Shown here: positions 12,801 to 24,299 of the stretch, piece by piece
How the letters are laid out: every line of letters starts with the position of its first letter
Position numbering within the stretch: position 1 is the stretch's first letter
Source of the DNA: Spongilla lacustris
Taxonomy: Eukaryota; Porifera; Demospongiae; Spongillida; Spongillidae
Direction of reading: 5' to 3'
Length of the DNA: 64,000 nucleotides
Assembly: GCA_949361645.1 (NCBI GenBank)
Contig: OX442428.1
Span: forward strand, 124,001-188,000
Position numbers and translations under genes: made by a program
Notes under the pieces: generated by a model
Databases searched by the model: none
Told to the model about the DNA's origin: nothing
Seen by the model: only the letters and a program-made list of their open reading frames with translations

Positions 12801-15800
12801 CTTGTTCCATTGCTATAATCTGCTTCACTTAACTAAATTGTGTTCAGCTAAAACCACCCATCTCCACCCCGTCACCAAGTACAGGTCTACTGAACAATCT
12901 CCACATCTGACAACCATCACCCATCTCTTCACCAAGTCAGTTATATAGTCAGTTATATGCACCATCACATATATATACATATACATATATGCTCCGCCTA
13001 CAAGTCCACCCCTCCCATTTCAGATCCCCCTAAGTGATCATGCTGGATCCACTACTGTAATCGGGGTTAATTCCTATATCAAAGTTGCTAACACAACTCT
13101 CGATATACTTACCTTCCATTTTGGGCCTTGAATCAACCACAATCACACGGAATTTAACATTCCGCTTGTGTGCATTTATGAGAGCAACTTGTACAACAGA
13201 AGAACTGTATATACAGAAAGTGTATGCAGAGATGTAATTTACATACTAATTTAATTTCTTTTATTTTTAAAGCAAAGTCTTCAGCCTTACATGTACATCA
13301 CTCATGACCACAACACACATGAACTTCCAACAGCAATGTGTTACACCTCTGGGATCTTCTTACCATCTAATTTGTGTTCCAGCCACCTACCCAGCATCCC
13401 AACTTTTACATCAGCCAACACTTTAACCTTTAGAAGTGGCTCATACAAGCCAACTGCCACCTCCCCAGTACATACCAGAAACCTATCCAAAGCTCTAAAC
13501 ACACATCGCCAACCTCGTACTACAAAAAAGAAACTTACTATGCATAAACTAAAATAACATCTCCAGGTTTGATGACCTTCGCAGCAAACTCTTCAGCTAT
13601 GGCCTCATCTGCCAGTTCAATTTTCTCACTGACATACTGGTCCATTGCTGCAAGCAAAGCTAATTTTGCTTGCACCTCAGGGGTACCAGGAGTAACTTTA
13701 CTGATGTGGAGTTTCAGAGACTTGATGGCATTACCCATGGAGACCGAAAGTGGACGACACTTAGACAGAAAGCTACAGTAGAAAAACCACACTTAAAGGC
13801 ATTTTAATTTAAGTACAGGTATGAAATGTACATGTAAATAGCCGTTGGGGGTATTGCAGGTTCAAAATAATGCACAGGAGAGTAACAAAATGACTTTTTT
13901 GCTATTTTGCTTGTAACCCTCTAAGCAAGGGAACTGGATTTACAAATTCAGGCATCCATTTCTTACCAGTGAATTTATTAATGGTAAGTAAACAAACTTT
14001 GATTCTAAACAATCTTTTTCAATTGCAGTTTCCATAAGGAGCATAGCTAAGTCTTCAAATTTATCTTATAGTTATCTCTTTGTGGTACCTATGTGCATGG
14101 CAACTTTGATCTACATGCAGTGGTTGCAAAGAAACGTTCCGATTTAAGACTTACGTGTTTTTCGACATGCCGCAGGATTCACCAGAATTTGGACAAATTA
14201 GTTCGACTTTAGGTCTGGCCAGAGATCTCTTAAATATCCGGATACATATTGTTATTACATTTTATGGGTACCTTTCTTTAGTGTATAATTTGTGCTCCAA
14301 AAGCCAATAATTTATTTGTAATTACACTATCATATACTGGAATCTCTGTTATACTTGATGCCACATCTAGGGGCAGGTCTACTGAATATTTATTAGTTCA
14401 GGTTATACATGCATCAACCGGGATACTGCCGAGATGTCATGGAGTGGTTGAACCACTATGGTTTCTTCTCAGAATCAAACAGGAGTGGCAGAAAAACAGA
14501 CCACTACAAAATACAGCACTGTTATTGTGACAAGGATACGTCAAGTGATTTATAAAATGCTAAGTTACAGCAAAATTATTAAGCTTTTTAGCTTTTGAAG
14601 CACAATTTCTAAAGAAAATTACCCAAAAAAATTTACATGATACTTTAGGGATCTCCATGTCATAATCAGTAAAATTTCATATCTTAAGTCCAACTAATTG
14701 GTCCAAAACTTGGCAAACCCCACTCTTTCCAACTACTTTAACTTAAGAGGTCAAACTTACCATGCACATCACTGCAGGTACCACAAAGAATAAACTTCAA
14801 TGCTTACCTATGCCACAGTTTAACAATGTGCTTTGAATCGAAGTTTGTTTTACATCCCACCAACCACTACCTTTAATTCTGAATTACAACCGATTTATAA
14901 ATAATGGCCAAATCCAGTTACCTTGCTAGGGCCTGAAGGGTTCAAAAGTTAGAAGCAACAGAAAAAGTCATTTTTGCCATCTCTTCATTCGGAACACTGT
15001 AAAGATTATAAAAGATACAGTATACTATAGAGGTGTTGTCTTATAACATGAATCTGTTTGAATCAGAGGAGTGCAAAGGTACGAACTTAAAGGGAGGCTG
15101 ACATGGCTTTTATCGTAATTGTTTTTATTTTCTTAAATGAATATACTCTATGTGATACCAATCTTTATGCCTTTAGCATGTTTACTTTTAGAGATATAAG
15201 CGTACAAAGTTTTGCGTCATAGCACGTCACTTGGATCCAATTATTCATTAATACAAAGTATTATTGTAGTCATATATCAATTATGGCTGTACGACCATAC
15301 TCATTTGAAGCTACACGAAGAGTTCATGTCGAAGACAGTACCGACGATAGCGATATCGAAGATAACTTAAACCCTCCACCTGCGAGCCGCCTTGGAAATA
15401 CATTGTGGTGTTCTTGTGCACAGTGTATTCCACAAGCTACCGAGCGTGAGTGTGTGCTGGCAAAAGTTGGAGGACGTACTGTGTATATTATCACAAGAAT
15501 CGGTCAGGTTTAAGGTGTGTAAACCTCAAAACCAATGAAATCTTCCTTGCAGAAATGGATGCTACAAACTCGTGCATTTTCCTTAATGGGTAGCGAGAGG
15601 CCCAGCACATCAAGCCACTGTGAACACGGTTACGAGTATGCAAATACAAAGCTCACAAGGTAGAATAGCATTTCCACATGTGGCACGAAACCCCTTTGTC
15701 GTGCTTGTACACTGTACTGAAGTATCTATCCACTAACAGCCCAGAAAACACCCATTTGTAAAACGCTGATAATATTTTATAACATTACACGTATTAATAA

Positions 15801-18800
15801 TTGGATCCAAGTGATGTGATGTCACATGACTAATTTCATATTCAAAAGTTGAATATCTCGAAAACGAAGCATATAAAAATTTTATTTTAAAAACTGTGTA
15901 CTACACTATCATATGAAGGACACTTGTTTTTCCATGTCAGCCTCCCTTAAGCAAGAACCTGTTATTCACAAAGGTAAAGTCTTATGTGTAGCTTTTAATT
16001 GTTTACCCCATTCTGGCAACGCATGCAGCCACCAGTTTTAATGCCAAATCAGATTGAATAGTACATTTCAGTGTAAAGTTTACACTTAAATAAAGGTTTG
16101 CTGCACATAGTAATCTATACCTGCTAAAGGTCAAAGTAATTTATCCTAATCGCACCAAGTCCAGTTTACTTCACTAGTGTACAATGCATAGCAGATATTT
16201 GAAGAGCAGTGCAATTTGATCAAAATATCTTTCACTGTACCATATGTTTCATTTTCTACATCAGAAAGTAGAAACAGTAGTATACCCCCAGCCATACTGT
16301 CCTTACATGGCTTTTTTGCCAAAAGACAATCAAAGACAAGTGATCCTACAGTCACAAGGGGCTAGGTTACTGGTCATTATTGCAAACCATTCAGCCCAGA
16401 CTGAGCAGTGCTAATGCCACACCCCCTTGTAGTAAGAATTCTAGTATCATCTGTGGACGACATAAGTATATTCATTCAGTCCTTGTCCACATATTTATTT
16501 ATAACATCAAGTAACAGATATCTCCTTTTCCTGTTCAACCAGCAATATAAAGAAAACCATACCTTACAAATACCTTTACAAAAGTCTCTGCAGGTGAATA
16601 CAATGACAGCAGGCCCTGACCAGGTGAATATAATCATTAGCTTTATATGACAAAGAGTATCAAACCAAAATAGTATCTACATGTATCCTGTCTCCTTATA
16701 AAATAAATGTGTATCAGCCATGGCAAGCTAGGGCCCAGGAAACAGGTTTCTTCAGAGGCATGCAGTTAACACTTCTCAGCACATTGGAGTCTTTCAACTC
16801 GATAGTTGTTTAGTTCAGAGTAATTTTGCCTGTTTTGCAGTGACCATGTTCACCTGCAGGACCATGTTCACCTGCAGGACCATGTTCACCTGCAGGATCA
16901 TGTTCACCTGCAGGACCATGTTCACCTGCAGGATCATGTTCACCTGCAGGACCATGTTCACCTGCAGGACCATGTTTACCTGCAGGATCATGTTCACCTG
17001 CAGGACCATGTTCACCTGCAGGATCATGTTCACCTGCAGGATCATGTTCACCTGCAGGATCATGTTCACCTGCAGGATCATGTTCACCTGCAGGATCATG
17101 TTCACCTGCAGGATCATGTTCACATGCAGGACCATGTTTACCTGCAGGATCATGTTCACCTGCAGGATCATGTTCACCTGCAGGATCATGTTCACCTGCC
17201 TATTTGAACGGTCCGTTAACTTGCACTACTGGAACCGCCTCTGCCTAGGTACAGCCCTTATAAGGTACACCAACATCCAAAAATACATGTATGTGTTCAT
17301 AACTATAACTCACTTAATAAAAGGCTTGATGGTGGCATCAAGATGACGACAAAGCTCCTTCTCCGGTGGTGTGGTATAATCCTGTATGACCTAAGAGAAC
17401 AAAATCAGCCTCATATTTACTGATATAAGATAATTCAACTGACATGAATCAAGACAGCCACCCATGTTTCACACTTACACAAGACTTTGTGTGTGACATT
17501 AAAGGTCAATAATGAAACATTTAATGGCTATTTGAATAATTGCCAATATTGTGATGAACAGGAGGCTACTTCATTTTAAAGTAACAATGAATGCCAATTC
17601 TCCATACATGTAGTGCTTCATAAGCAACCCTATCATAAAATCTCCACAACTTGGATAGCAGTCCCATGCACCCATGCATATATACCTGCACATATACACA
17701 TGTGCACACACACATGCGCATACAGATGAACAAATATTTACACATGCACACATTTGTGCATATACATGCAAGCATAAACACAATATTAGCACTGAACAAG
17801 GGAATTTTAAGGTGGGACATCCATGGGCACATGTAGGATAGCAAGACTTGACTCTTGTGTGATGTTAGCAGAGTGCATTCCTACACATTAATGACAAGTT
17901 TCTCGATTATGAAAAAAGCTGAAATATGAGTACCCCAATAGACTTATGTACAATTTAAAGGTACTCATTATGAGCACTGCCGCATGAGATAACATGTATG
18001 TAGGGATACAGATATTACCTTTTTAAATGCAGCCAGCATTGCAATACATCGCGCGTTTGATCCACAGAACACCCCAGCAGTGTACTGTAGCCCTAGCTTG
18101 ACTATTGCAGGGTGAATGTACTCACCTGACTGACTGCATGATCGTGGAGAAAGGATACTAGTGACCACACAGAACAACACTTACATGTATACAAACACAA
18201 CTATTACATGTACACATGCACACACACACAATGCCATCCCAGGCCTACATGCATACCTACTTGTAGTGCTGCTGTACAAAGAATCTGATTTGGATATATC
18301 TATATATTTGCTTGATGACTTTTACACACACACAGCTAGCCAGCTTTATCTAATCTGCCATTGCGAGTAAGTACATGTACATGTACATATGTGTTTGTTA
18401 GCAACAATGCTGACTGCTAAGATACAGCTTACATGTATATCTGAATAGAAAACTAACCACTTTTTTTTTTAATGATACTAATTTAGCTCTTAACGTGGCA
18501 TTAACCACCCATACACCCCATGCTAAGTTATAATCACCACAGGATGTTAGATACCTTCATAAAAATGACCAGGTTCCCCTCCACCCTTATTCTGACCATA
18601 CCCCTCAAATTCTCCCCTTCTACATGACACACCCATGTTTTACCTCCTTCCACCTACAGGATACACCTATCATTGAACACACCCTCAATAAATATTACGT
18701 GGCACGAGCATGCGCAGATATATTAATAACCCATAATACCAGTACAGGTATGATGACTTTTTCATTACATTGGGTACATTTTTGCTTACATTTGTTTGCA

Positions 18801-19552
18801 AACAACAAATGTTTGCTGTTTAATTGCCACATGGAAAAATAGCTTTTTTCATCATAATGCATAAAACATTGTACCTTAGAGATAGGAATTCCTCCCTGGT
18901 ATACTGATGCAGATGAGAAAACAACAGAACTTGCTTCATATCAGTTGATGGCTAGAACAGAAGGATGCTCTGTATGAAAGCACAGCCCACAGCTACATAC
19001 ACATGTATACCGTGCTTGTCAGAGACTTGGTTCGTGTTTGTTTAGGTTTCTGGGTTACTTCCTCTCCTGAAGAAGGTTTGTTGGGGATGGAGGTCTTTGA
19101 TACAACAGGTGGCTTCATCTCCTTCTTAATAGGTTCTCCGCCAGACTTTATCACTGGTTTTCCACCACCAGCCATCTTACTCTCTGCTTTAGCTTTTCTC
19201 TGTGCTTCCTAAAAAATCGAGAGCCTATCAAATTACAACTTGTGTCGCTTAAGTACTAGGGTGATGTGGGGCAGCGTTGGGGGGAGGGGGGGGGGGGTGT
19301 ACAGAGTGTGGGCACCCCTAGGGGGTACGGGGTGTGGGGTACCCCTATGGTATACAGTCCTTCAGCTGTATAAACTACCTGCAAAGCCCGTCTCTCTGCT
19401 TTAGTGGTCTGCTTCTTCGTGTCGGAAGGTGGAAGTAGACTTTCATTTCCGTCTGCATTCCCTTCATGCTTGTTTGTAGGTCTGCTTCCACCGCTACCCT
19501 TCAAAGAGGAGGACCTTGGACGTGAATTATCTTCCTTCTGAGCAATACTCAT
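6830..19552 (-). CDS. EIF2B4: translation initiation factor eIF2B subunit delta
   Basis: eIF2B is the guanine-nucleotide exchange factor for eIF2 in the cytosol; delta is one of its regulatory subunits (alpha/beta/delta family) and helps sense phosphorylated eIF2. I join ten exons, all in phase: 19379-19552, 19011-19208, 18875-18951, 18019-18133, 17314-17390, 13539-13772, 13113-13204, 11281-11366, 10658-10838 and 6830-7044, giving about 482 residues (human about 520). The N-terminus is charged with a KAERRA helix. Diagnostic blocks follow: [88 protein letters not shown], and the C-terminal LNLVYDV and [11 protein letters not shown]. The start is the first ATG before the basic N-terminus, 88 bp from a divergent SLC17 gene. 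Large introns hold transposon relics and a minisatellite. Confidence 0.95.
7328..8127. mobile_element. hAT-like non-autonomous element
   Basis: About 800 bp with imperfect terminal inverted repeats. The left end is caggggcggggtccagg; the right end reads cctggatccgccactg, the complement of cagtggcggatccagg. CATTA occurs just outside both ends and may be part of the target duplication. Related ends occur near 8.82 kb, 34.26 kb and 48.36 kb. It lies in the last intron of EIF2B4 and has no transposase ORF. Confidence 0.6.
8820..9292. mobile_element. related element with ggatcca-type end
   Basis: The left end, ggggtggatccaggattttg, resembles the element at 7.3 kb, and both share gggg-rich blocks with the string gctgtaag. 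The right end, ccaaaatctatccctg, is a weak inverted match. The boundaries are approximate and the element looks degraded. It contains long G and C runs. Confidence 0.4.
11669..11689. repeat. poly-G tract (21 bp)
   Basis: Uninterrupted G run in an EIF2B4 intron (C-rich on the EIF2B4 sense strand). Confidence 0.95.
11985..12270 (+). pseudogene. reverse transcriptase fragment (retroelement relic)
   Basis: A stretch in an EIF2B4 intron, antisense to that gene, resembles the palm region of an RT. It has a QG-P-type motif near 12015 (GQGNPLSM), the catalytic box near 12110 reading FADN where functional enzymes have YADD, and a downstream block near 12185-12225 (AYGYYPEP followed by KT and valines). 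The frame shifts once around 12160 and ends at a TGA near 12270. The changed catalytic box, the frameshift and the missing flanking domains show a dead fragment. The exact retroelement class is uncertain. Confidence 0.6.
13886..14976. mobile_element. old foldback (inverted-repeat) element
   Basis: The two halves are diverged inverted copies of each other. Left-arm blocks (aatgactttttt, aagcaagg-aactggattt, acaaacttTGATTC, ctttgtggtacct, gtgcatgg, ttggacaaattagtt) recur in the same order as the reverse complement in the right arm. Arms are about 400-450 bp and clearly diverged, with a unique centre near 14.4 kb. It is non-coding and lies in intron 5 of EIF2B4. The termini resemble those of the element at 33.66-34.8 kb. 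Confidence 0.65.
15091..15946. mobile_element. TTAA-flanked inverted-repeat element
   Basis: About 856 bp, bounded by inverted copies of gggaggctgacatgg and flanked on both sides by TTAA (15087-15090 and 15947-15950), the target site typical of piggyBac-type transposition. The subterminal regions are also inverted matches (cacttggatccaattatt on the left, its complement on the right). It carries one short ORF with a P2X7-tail-like motif and no transposase, so it would be non-autonomous. It sits in intron 5 of EIF2B4. Confidence 0.7.
15283..15513 (+). CDS. P2X7-C-terminal-like zinc-binding ORF in a transposon
   Basis: A 76-codon ORF inside the TTAA-flanked element. It starts with a basic [10 protein letters not shown] segment, has an acidic [11 protein letters not shown] stretch, and then [13 protein letters not shown] and ATERECV. 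This matches, from memory, the cysteine pattern (LGNT-W-C-C-x2-C, then EREC) of the cytoplasmic ballast domain of P2X7 receptors, which also occurs in many invertebrate ORFs without the channel. It ends soon after the EREC motif, so the expected downstream cysteines and histidine are missing. It is probably a truncated, transposon-borne copy; whether it is expressed is unknown. Confidence 0.5.
   Translation: MAVRPYSFEATRRVHVEDSTDDSDIEDNLNPPPASRLGNTLWCSCAQCIPQATERECVLAKVGGRTVYIITRIGQV
16843..17198. repeat. 18-bp minisatellite in EIF2B4 intron 5
   Basis: About 20 units of ccatgttcacctgcagga with a C/T alternation. On the gene's sense strand each unit reads ctgcaggtgaac, which resembles a splice junction. 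Confidence 0.95.
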
Positions 19553-19640
19553 GTTTGTCTGCGAAATTTATCTAATTAGAGCGCATATAAAAATATGGCT
19601 GCTGAGTTCGCTACTTGTACCTGAAATCGTCTACTATTAA
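19553..19640. promoter_or_regulatory. divergent promoter between EIF2B4 and SLC17 copy 1
   Basis: Only 88 bp separate the two start codons, which point away from each other. The interval contains catataaaaatatggctgc, with a TATA-like core and a YY1-like atggctgc overlap. The UTRs and both promoters must fit here or overlap the genes. Confidence 0.55.
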
Positions 19641-22600
19641 ATGTCAAGCACTGAGCATAACAAGGATATTTTGAGCTCAGAGCTTAAAAATGTACAAAAA
19701 AATTCAAGCAGGGTTTGTTGCAGCTGTGCGTGCACCCGATATGTCATGGCACTGCTTGCTTTTACTGGTTTTGTGAACGTGTACGCGCTAAGAGTAAATC
19801 TGAGTGTCGCAATAGTACAGATGGATGCAGACACTGCTACACCTCGAAATAACAACACCGCTAAGGTACGTTTTTCTATTAATGCTCCTCCCTTCATTGC
19901 GTCATCAATCAGAGTTTTAACTGGACCGCGGAGCAACAAGGTTACTAAAGCTACTTCTGCGAGAATAACTCACTTTGTTTATGCACCCGCTGCAGGTTGG
20001 GTCCTGGCGTCATTTTTCATAGGCTATGTTCTGACTCAGTTTCCTGGAGGAATATTGGCACAGTGGCTTGGAGGCAAATGGGTGTTTGGAGTAGGTGTGG
20101 GTATGACGTCATTACTGACACTACTCACCCCTCTGGCTGCCTTTACGAATGTGTGGATCTTGGTGGCACTAAGAGTACTGGAAGGAATATTTGAAGTGAG
20201 TTGTTTAGTAAATGCTGAGAGACCTTAGAATACGAGATTTTTGAGGGGATTGTAAAAGACGGAAGAGCATGAGTGTAGGGAACATTAGGGTTAAACATTT
20301 GCAACAGACACAGGACTTTATATACCGCTGTGGATCCCAAACATATCACAGTAGCAGTGCTCAAAATAAGGACCAAATTTTGATCGGATATTTGGCAGAC
20401 CAATATTAACTTTGGGCAGACATTGTCAGTTTTGTTCGGACATTCTAATATGTATGCATGTATATACACGTATGTTTGTAGAACAGGTGTGTAAGTTAAA
20501 TCAAGTTGAGTGCTTGATCTAGATACACTGTACTATTAATCATTGTCACTATCTGAAGGTAAATGAGCCATCACAGAGCTGGGGAAATTTTGTAAAAAGA
20601 AAACTTTTATATAGCTAAAAAGTAAGTAATGTCAAGTTTTGCGCTTCAACTGCGCCTTTTCTAGCTATGGAATCACGCTAAGCGCTTGAGCATGTACACA
20701 ATCGCTGGCTTCCCACTTCAGCAAATTCATAGCATGAAATGCTGATCAGATACCGCATGCATGATCCCGCGATTTTGCTATTGCGTACCGACTCTGTACA
20801 GTGTATTAAACGTAACCTTCCTCTTCTTTGCATCGCGATATCAGGGTGGTAGACTTTCTTCACCGTTTTAATTAATGTGTACATGTATGCTAACAGCTGT
20901 TATCACAATCCACGTGGTTAGCTGCTAGATGTTATCGCGCTATCGCGGTCGCTATCATAACTAATTAATACTACAGTACAACCATAAAGAATGGTCGGAC
21001 CAAATGACCGGCTCTAGTGCAAGTTGCGCGGTCATATGCGCAAATTGATCGGAAATTGACCGATGTCCGCCCGTTATTTTGAGCACTGCAGTAGTGAGCA
21101 TATCACAGTAGTGAGTACACCAGCATATCACAGTAGTGAGTACACCAGCATATGCTTATACTGTTTGCCTACACAAAAATGAAGTTCATTATTCTGTTAG
21201 CTCTCACAAGCTTTGTGCTTCAAGGCTGACATATACGTCCTGAAGCATGACTTTTATCTTGATTAATTGAGGGATTTTGTTATCAAATAGCTTCCACAAT
21301 GGTAGCACATGGTTAAATAACTTGTTTGTCCACTCCAATGTATGCCTGTGTTATGCTTTCCAGGTCCAATCCAGCCTTTAGTTCCAACTCCAGCAGTTAT
21401 ATTACCCCCAAAAATATGTATCCTCTCACATAGGGAGTGTCTTTTCCTGCCATGCATGCAATTTGGAGTCATTGGGCTCCACCCCAAGAAAGAAGCATTC
21501 TCACTGCCATCTCCTATTCAGGTATCTACTGCTAACTGTCTTTTAATATCATGGTACACATTGTACACCACTTTGCTCTTCCAGGTGCATATGTAGGCAA
21601 TGTGATTTCATTCCCTGTTTCTGCTCTGCTATGTTGGTATGGGTTCGCTGGTGGATGGCCTTCAGTCTTCTATGTGTTTGGTATGCATACTACTATGCTG
21701 TGTACATGGCAGTGTTATCAACAAACTTAACTTCAAAGGCTGCGTTGTTACATAGGAGCAATGCATTACCGATGTAACCCACTGCTTCTCTACCAGAAAC
21801 GTGTGCTTTTGTGCTAACTCTTAATTATTTATATATTCCTTTGCTTAGGTCAATGTGCATGTAGACCTACCTGAGCAAGTTGACCTGTAGGCTTACTCTG
21901 TTTGATTTGACCTATGAGCCTTGAGGTGTGGACACCCACATTAGTGGAGAATGTGTACGCACCCAACAAACTGTGTGAAGGCATGAAGTAGTTTTGATAT
22001 TATGAGGCTTAATGTGCATATCTGGAGGCTGCAATCACGTAATCATGGTTTGTAGCTATGCACAATGTTATAACATGTAAGGGTGTTACCAGAGGGGTGT
22101 AGATGTAACCACTAACCAGGGTGTATGTATGTGTAACCTTGTATATGTTGGTGTAAAGGGTGTGTGTAAGTATACTTAAGTTTACTAACCAGGGTGTATG
22201 TAGGTCTACTTACTAACCAGGGTGTTTGTAGGTGTACTTACTAACCAGGATGTATGTAGGTCTACTTACTAACCAGGGTGTATGTAGGTGTACTTACTAA
22301 CCAGGATGTTTATAGGTGTACTTACTAACTAGGGTGGAAGGGGGAGGAGGGTAGAGGATGTGCGGGAGAAGATAGAGAATAAGGGCCAAATGGACAGGTG
22401 GTTGCCTTCAACCTGAATCATTATTTGCAGCAATCTTCTGATGATATGGTGACCCATCATGTAATACTTTTGGTATTGCCTAGACCCAGGCCACTTGTTA
22501 TTCCCAATGGTCTCACTAGCAATGTAACTGTAAGTGCTCCATCAAATTAATTACAAAAGCAATGCCACATTGTATTGCATTAACCATCAGAAATGTGACG

Positions 22601-24129
22601 ACCGGATTTGGTTACATGGGAAGCAGTCTGTATCTTACATACTCACCAAGTTTGGTATTCTTATGTGATGTTATCCCCCCCCCCCCCCCCCCCCCCCCCC
22701 AATAGCTACACAGCCCCCATAGCACATAGCTACACAGCTGGCTGCCCATTCTCCCTACCCATTTGCTATTCTTTTTCTTTTTTTCCCAGGAGCTGCAGGT
22801 ATAAGCTGGTTCATGCTATGGGCTTTACTAGCTGGAAGCACTCCGGCTAGTCACAGATACATATCCACTAGTGAGAGGCATTATATAGAATCCAATATAA
22901 TGGACCTCAAGGTGGAAGGGAGGCGCACCCCATGGAGGCACATACTGATGTCCCCTCATGTTTGGGCCATTGCAGTGGCACATTTCTGCAACAACTGGGG
23001 TGTCTACACCATGTTGACCTGTATGCCCACATACCTTGCAAATATTGGTGTCCTACCGGGAAGTGATGTAAGCTAACATGTCTCCTAACAGGAGCCATGT
23101 GCTGTAATGTTGGTGGTCACTGTACAGGCTGTTGTGCTCAGCGGGGTGTACTCAGGTGTGCCTTATGTCATGATGACAGTGGTGGCTCTCTGGGCTGGTG
23201 CTGTGGCTGACTGTGCAAGGAAGAGGGTCTCTACAACTATAGTGCGGAAGGCATTCACTGTTACATGTGTGTGCACATGTGTGTGTGTGTGTGGGCATGT
23301 GTGTGTGGGAGTGTGTGCATTTGTGTGCACCTGTGTGTGCATGTGTGTGCACATGTGTGTGTGCACATGTGTGTGTGTGTGAGCATGTGTTTGTGCATTT
23401 GTGGGCATGTGTGTGTGGGAGTGTGTGTGCATTTGTGTGCACCTGTGTGTGTGCATTTGTGTGCACCTGTGTGTGCACCTGTGTGTGCATGTGTGTGTGC
23501 ATGTGTGCGTGTGCATTTATGTGCACCTGTGTGTGCATGTGTGTGCATGTGTGTGTGCATGTGTGTGTGTGTGCATGTGTGTGCATGTGTATGTGTGCAT
23601 GTGTATGCATATGTGTGTGTATGCATGTGTGTGATCCATTTCTTATACTTGCAGCTTTCTCTCTGTCCTCTGTCTTTCTGCTGCTGTGTGCCTACTATGG
23701 AACATCTGCCACCATAGCAGTCCCCCTCCTCACACTTGCTGTGGGATGTGGGGGGCTGGCCCTTGCAGGCTTCAATATTAACCATCTGGACATTGCTCCA
23801 AGGCACGCTGGAGTCCTTATGGCACTCACCAACACCGCTGGGACCCTTCCTGGTATTGTGGGCCCATTGGTGGCCAAGGCTATTGCCCTCCCTGTGAGTT
23901 AGTAACCCTTGGTTACCAGTGTGTCCCACCCCTCTCATGATTGTATCACCCACAGCCAGATTTCCCAAAAGGGTCTGCTCAGTACATAGCCACGTACCGC
24001 AGTGAATGGAGTGAAGTGTTCATTCTCTGTGTGGAGGTCTACGTCTTTGGAGCTCTTATTTACCTTATTCTGGGTTCAGGCAAGAAGCAGCCATGGGCTG
24101 ATGAAAACGATAATGCACGTGTTAACTAA
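19641..24129 (+). CDS. SLC17/sialin-like anion transporter, copy 1
   Basis: Major facilitator superfamily transporter of the SLC17 family (sialin, vesicular glutamate/nucleotide and phosphate transporters), expected in lysosomal, vesicular or plasma membrane; the substrate cannot be read from sequence. Nine in-phase exons: 19641-19865, 19913-19940, 19996-20195, 21434-21521, 21585-21680, 22790-23067, 23128-23266, 23655-23893 and 23956-24129, about 488 residues. Family marks are [15 protein letters not shown] in helix 1, [10 protein letters not shown] then [11 protein letters not shown] in helices 2-3, [35 protein letters not shown] and VAHFCNNWG. Exon 2 is a 28-nt micro-exon. Intron 7 is almost wholly a TG-rich repeat and intron 3 holds a hAT-like MITE. 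The 3' end is nearly identical to copy 2. Confidence 0.93.
20355..21088. mobile_element. hAT-like MITE
   Basis: About 734 bp with perfect inverted ends cagtgctcaaaataa, flanked by a CAGTAG duplication on both sides (20349-20354 and 21089-21094). The CAGTG start is typical of hAT ends, although hAT usually duplicates 8 bp. No ORF with family resemblance. It interrupts a catatcacagtagtgag tandem repeat in intron 3 of SLC17 copy 1. Confidence 0.7.
22100..22340. repeat. degenerate ~30-bp tandem repeat
   Basis: About six imperfect units containing actaaccagggtgtatgtaggt, in intron 5 of SLC17 copy 1. Confidence 0.85.
22675..22700. repeat. poly-C tract (26 bp)
   Basis: The longest homopolymer run in the window, in intron 5 of SLC17 copy 1. 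Confidence 0.95.
23267..23654. repeat. TG-rich array filling an entire intron
   Basis: Intron 7 of SLC17 copy 1. From the donor GT onward it is about 360 bp of tgtg, tgtgtgca and gcacctgtg variants, leaving only a short tail with the acceptor (cttatacttgcag). The long open frames in it on both strands are repeat artefacts. Confidence 0.9.
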
Positions 24130-24299
24130 TTGTGCGATGAATGTTATCAGTGCACGTAATTAATAAATAATTACATGCCGTTTTTAGAGCCCTATCATGT
24201 GAATACCAACACTTAGCTAAGCTTTTCTTTGTGGAACCATCTACCATCCTTTAAATGGCTTCCACCTCTAGTTAAACATATAATTAACTTAATTGTAAT

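Noticed and set aside
16815..17346. 126- and 168-codon ORFs with MFTCR or NMILQV repeats
   Set aside because: Translation of the 18-bp minisatellite in EIF2B4 intron 5.
23152..23968. Long Cys/Val- and His/Thr-rich ORFs on both strands
   Set aside because: TG/CA repeat translations of intron 7; only 23128-23266 and 23655-23893 are coding.
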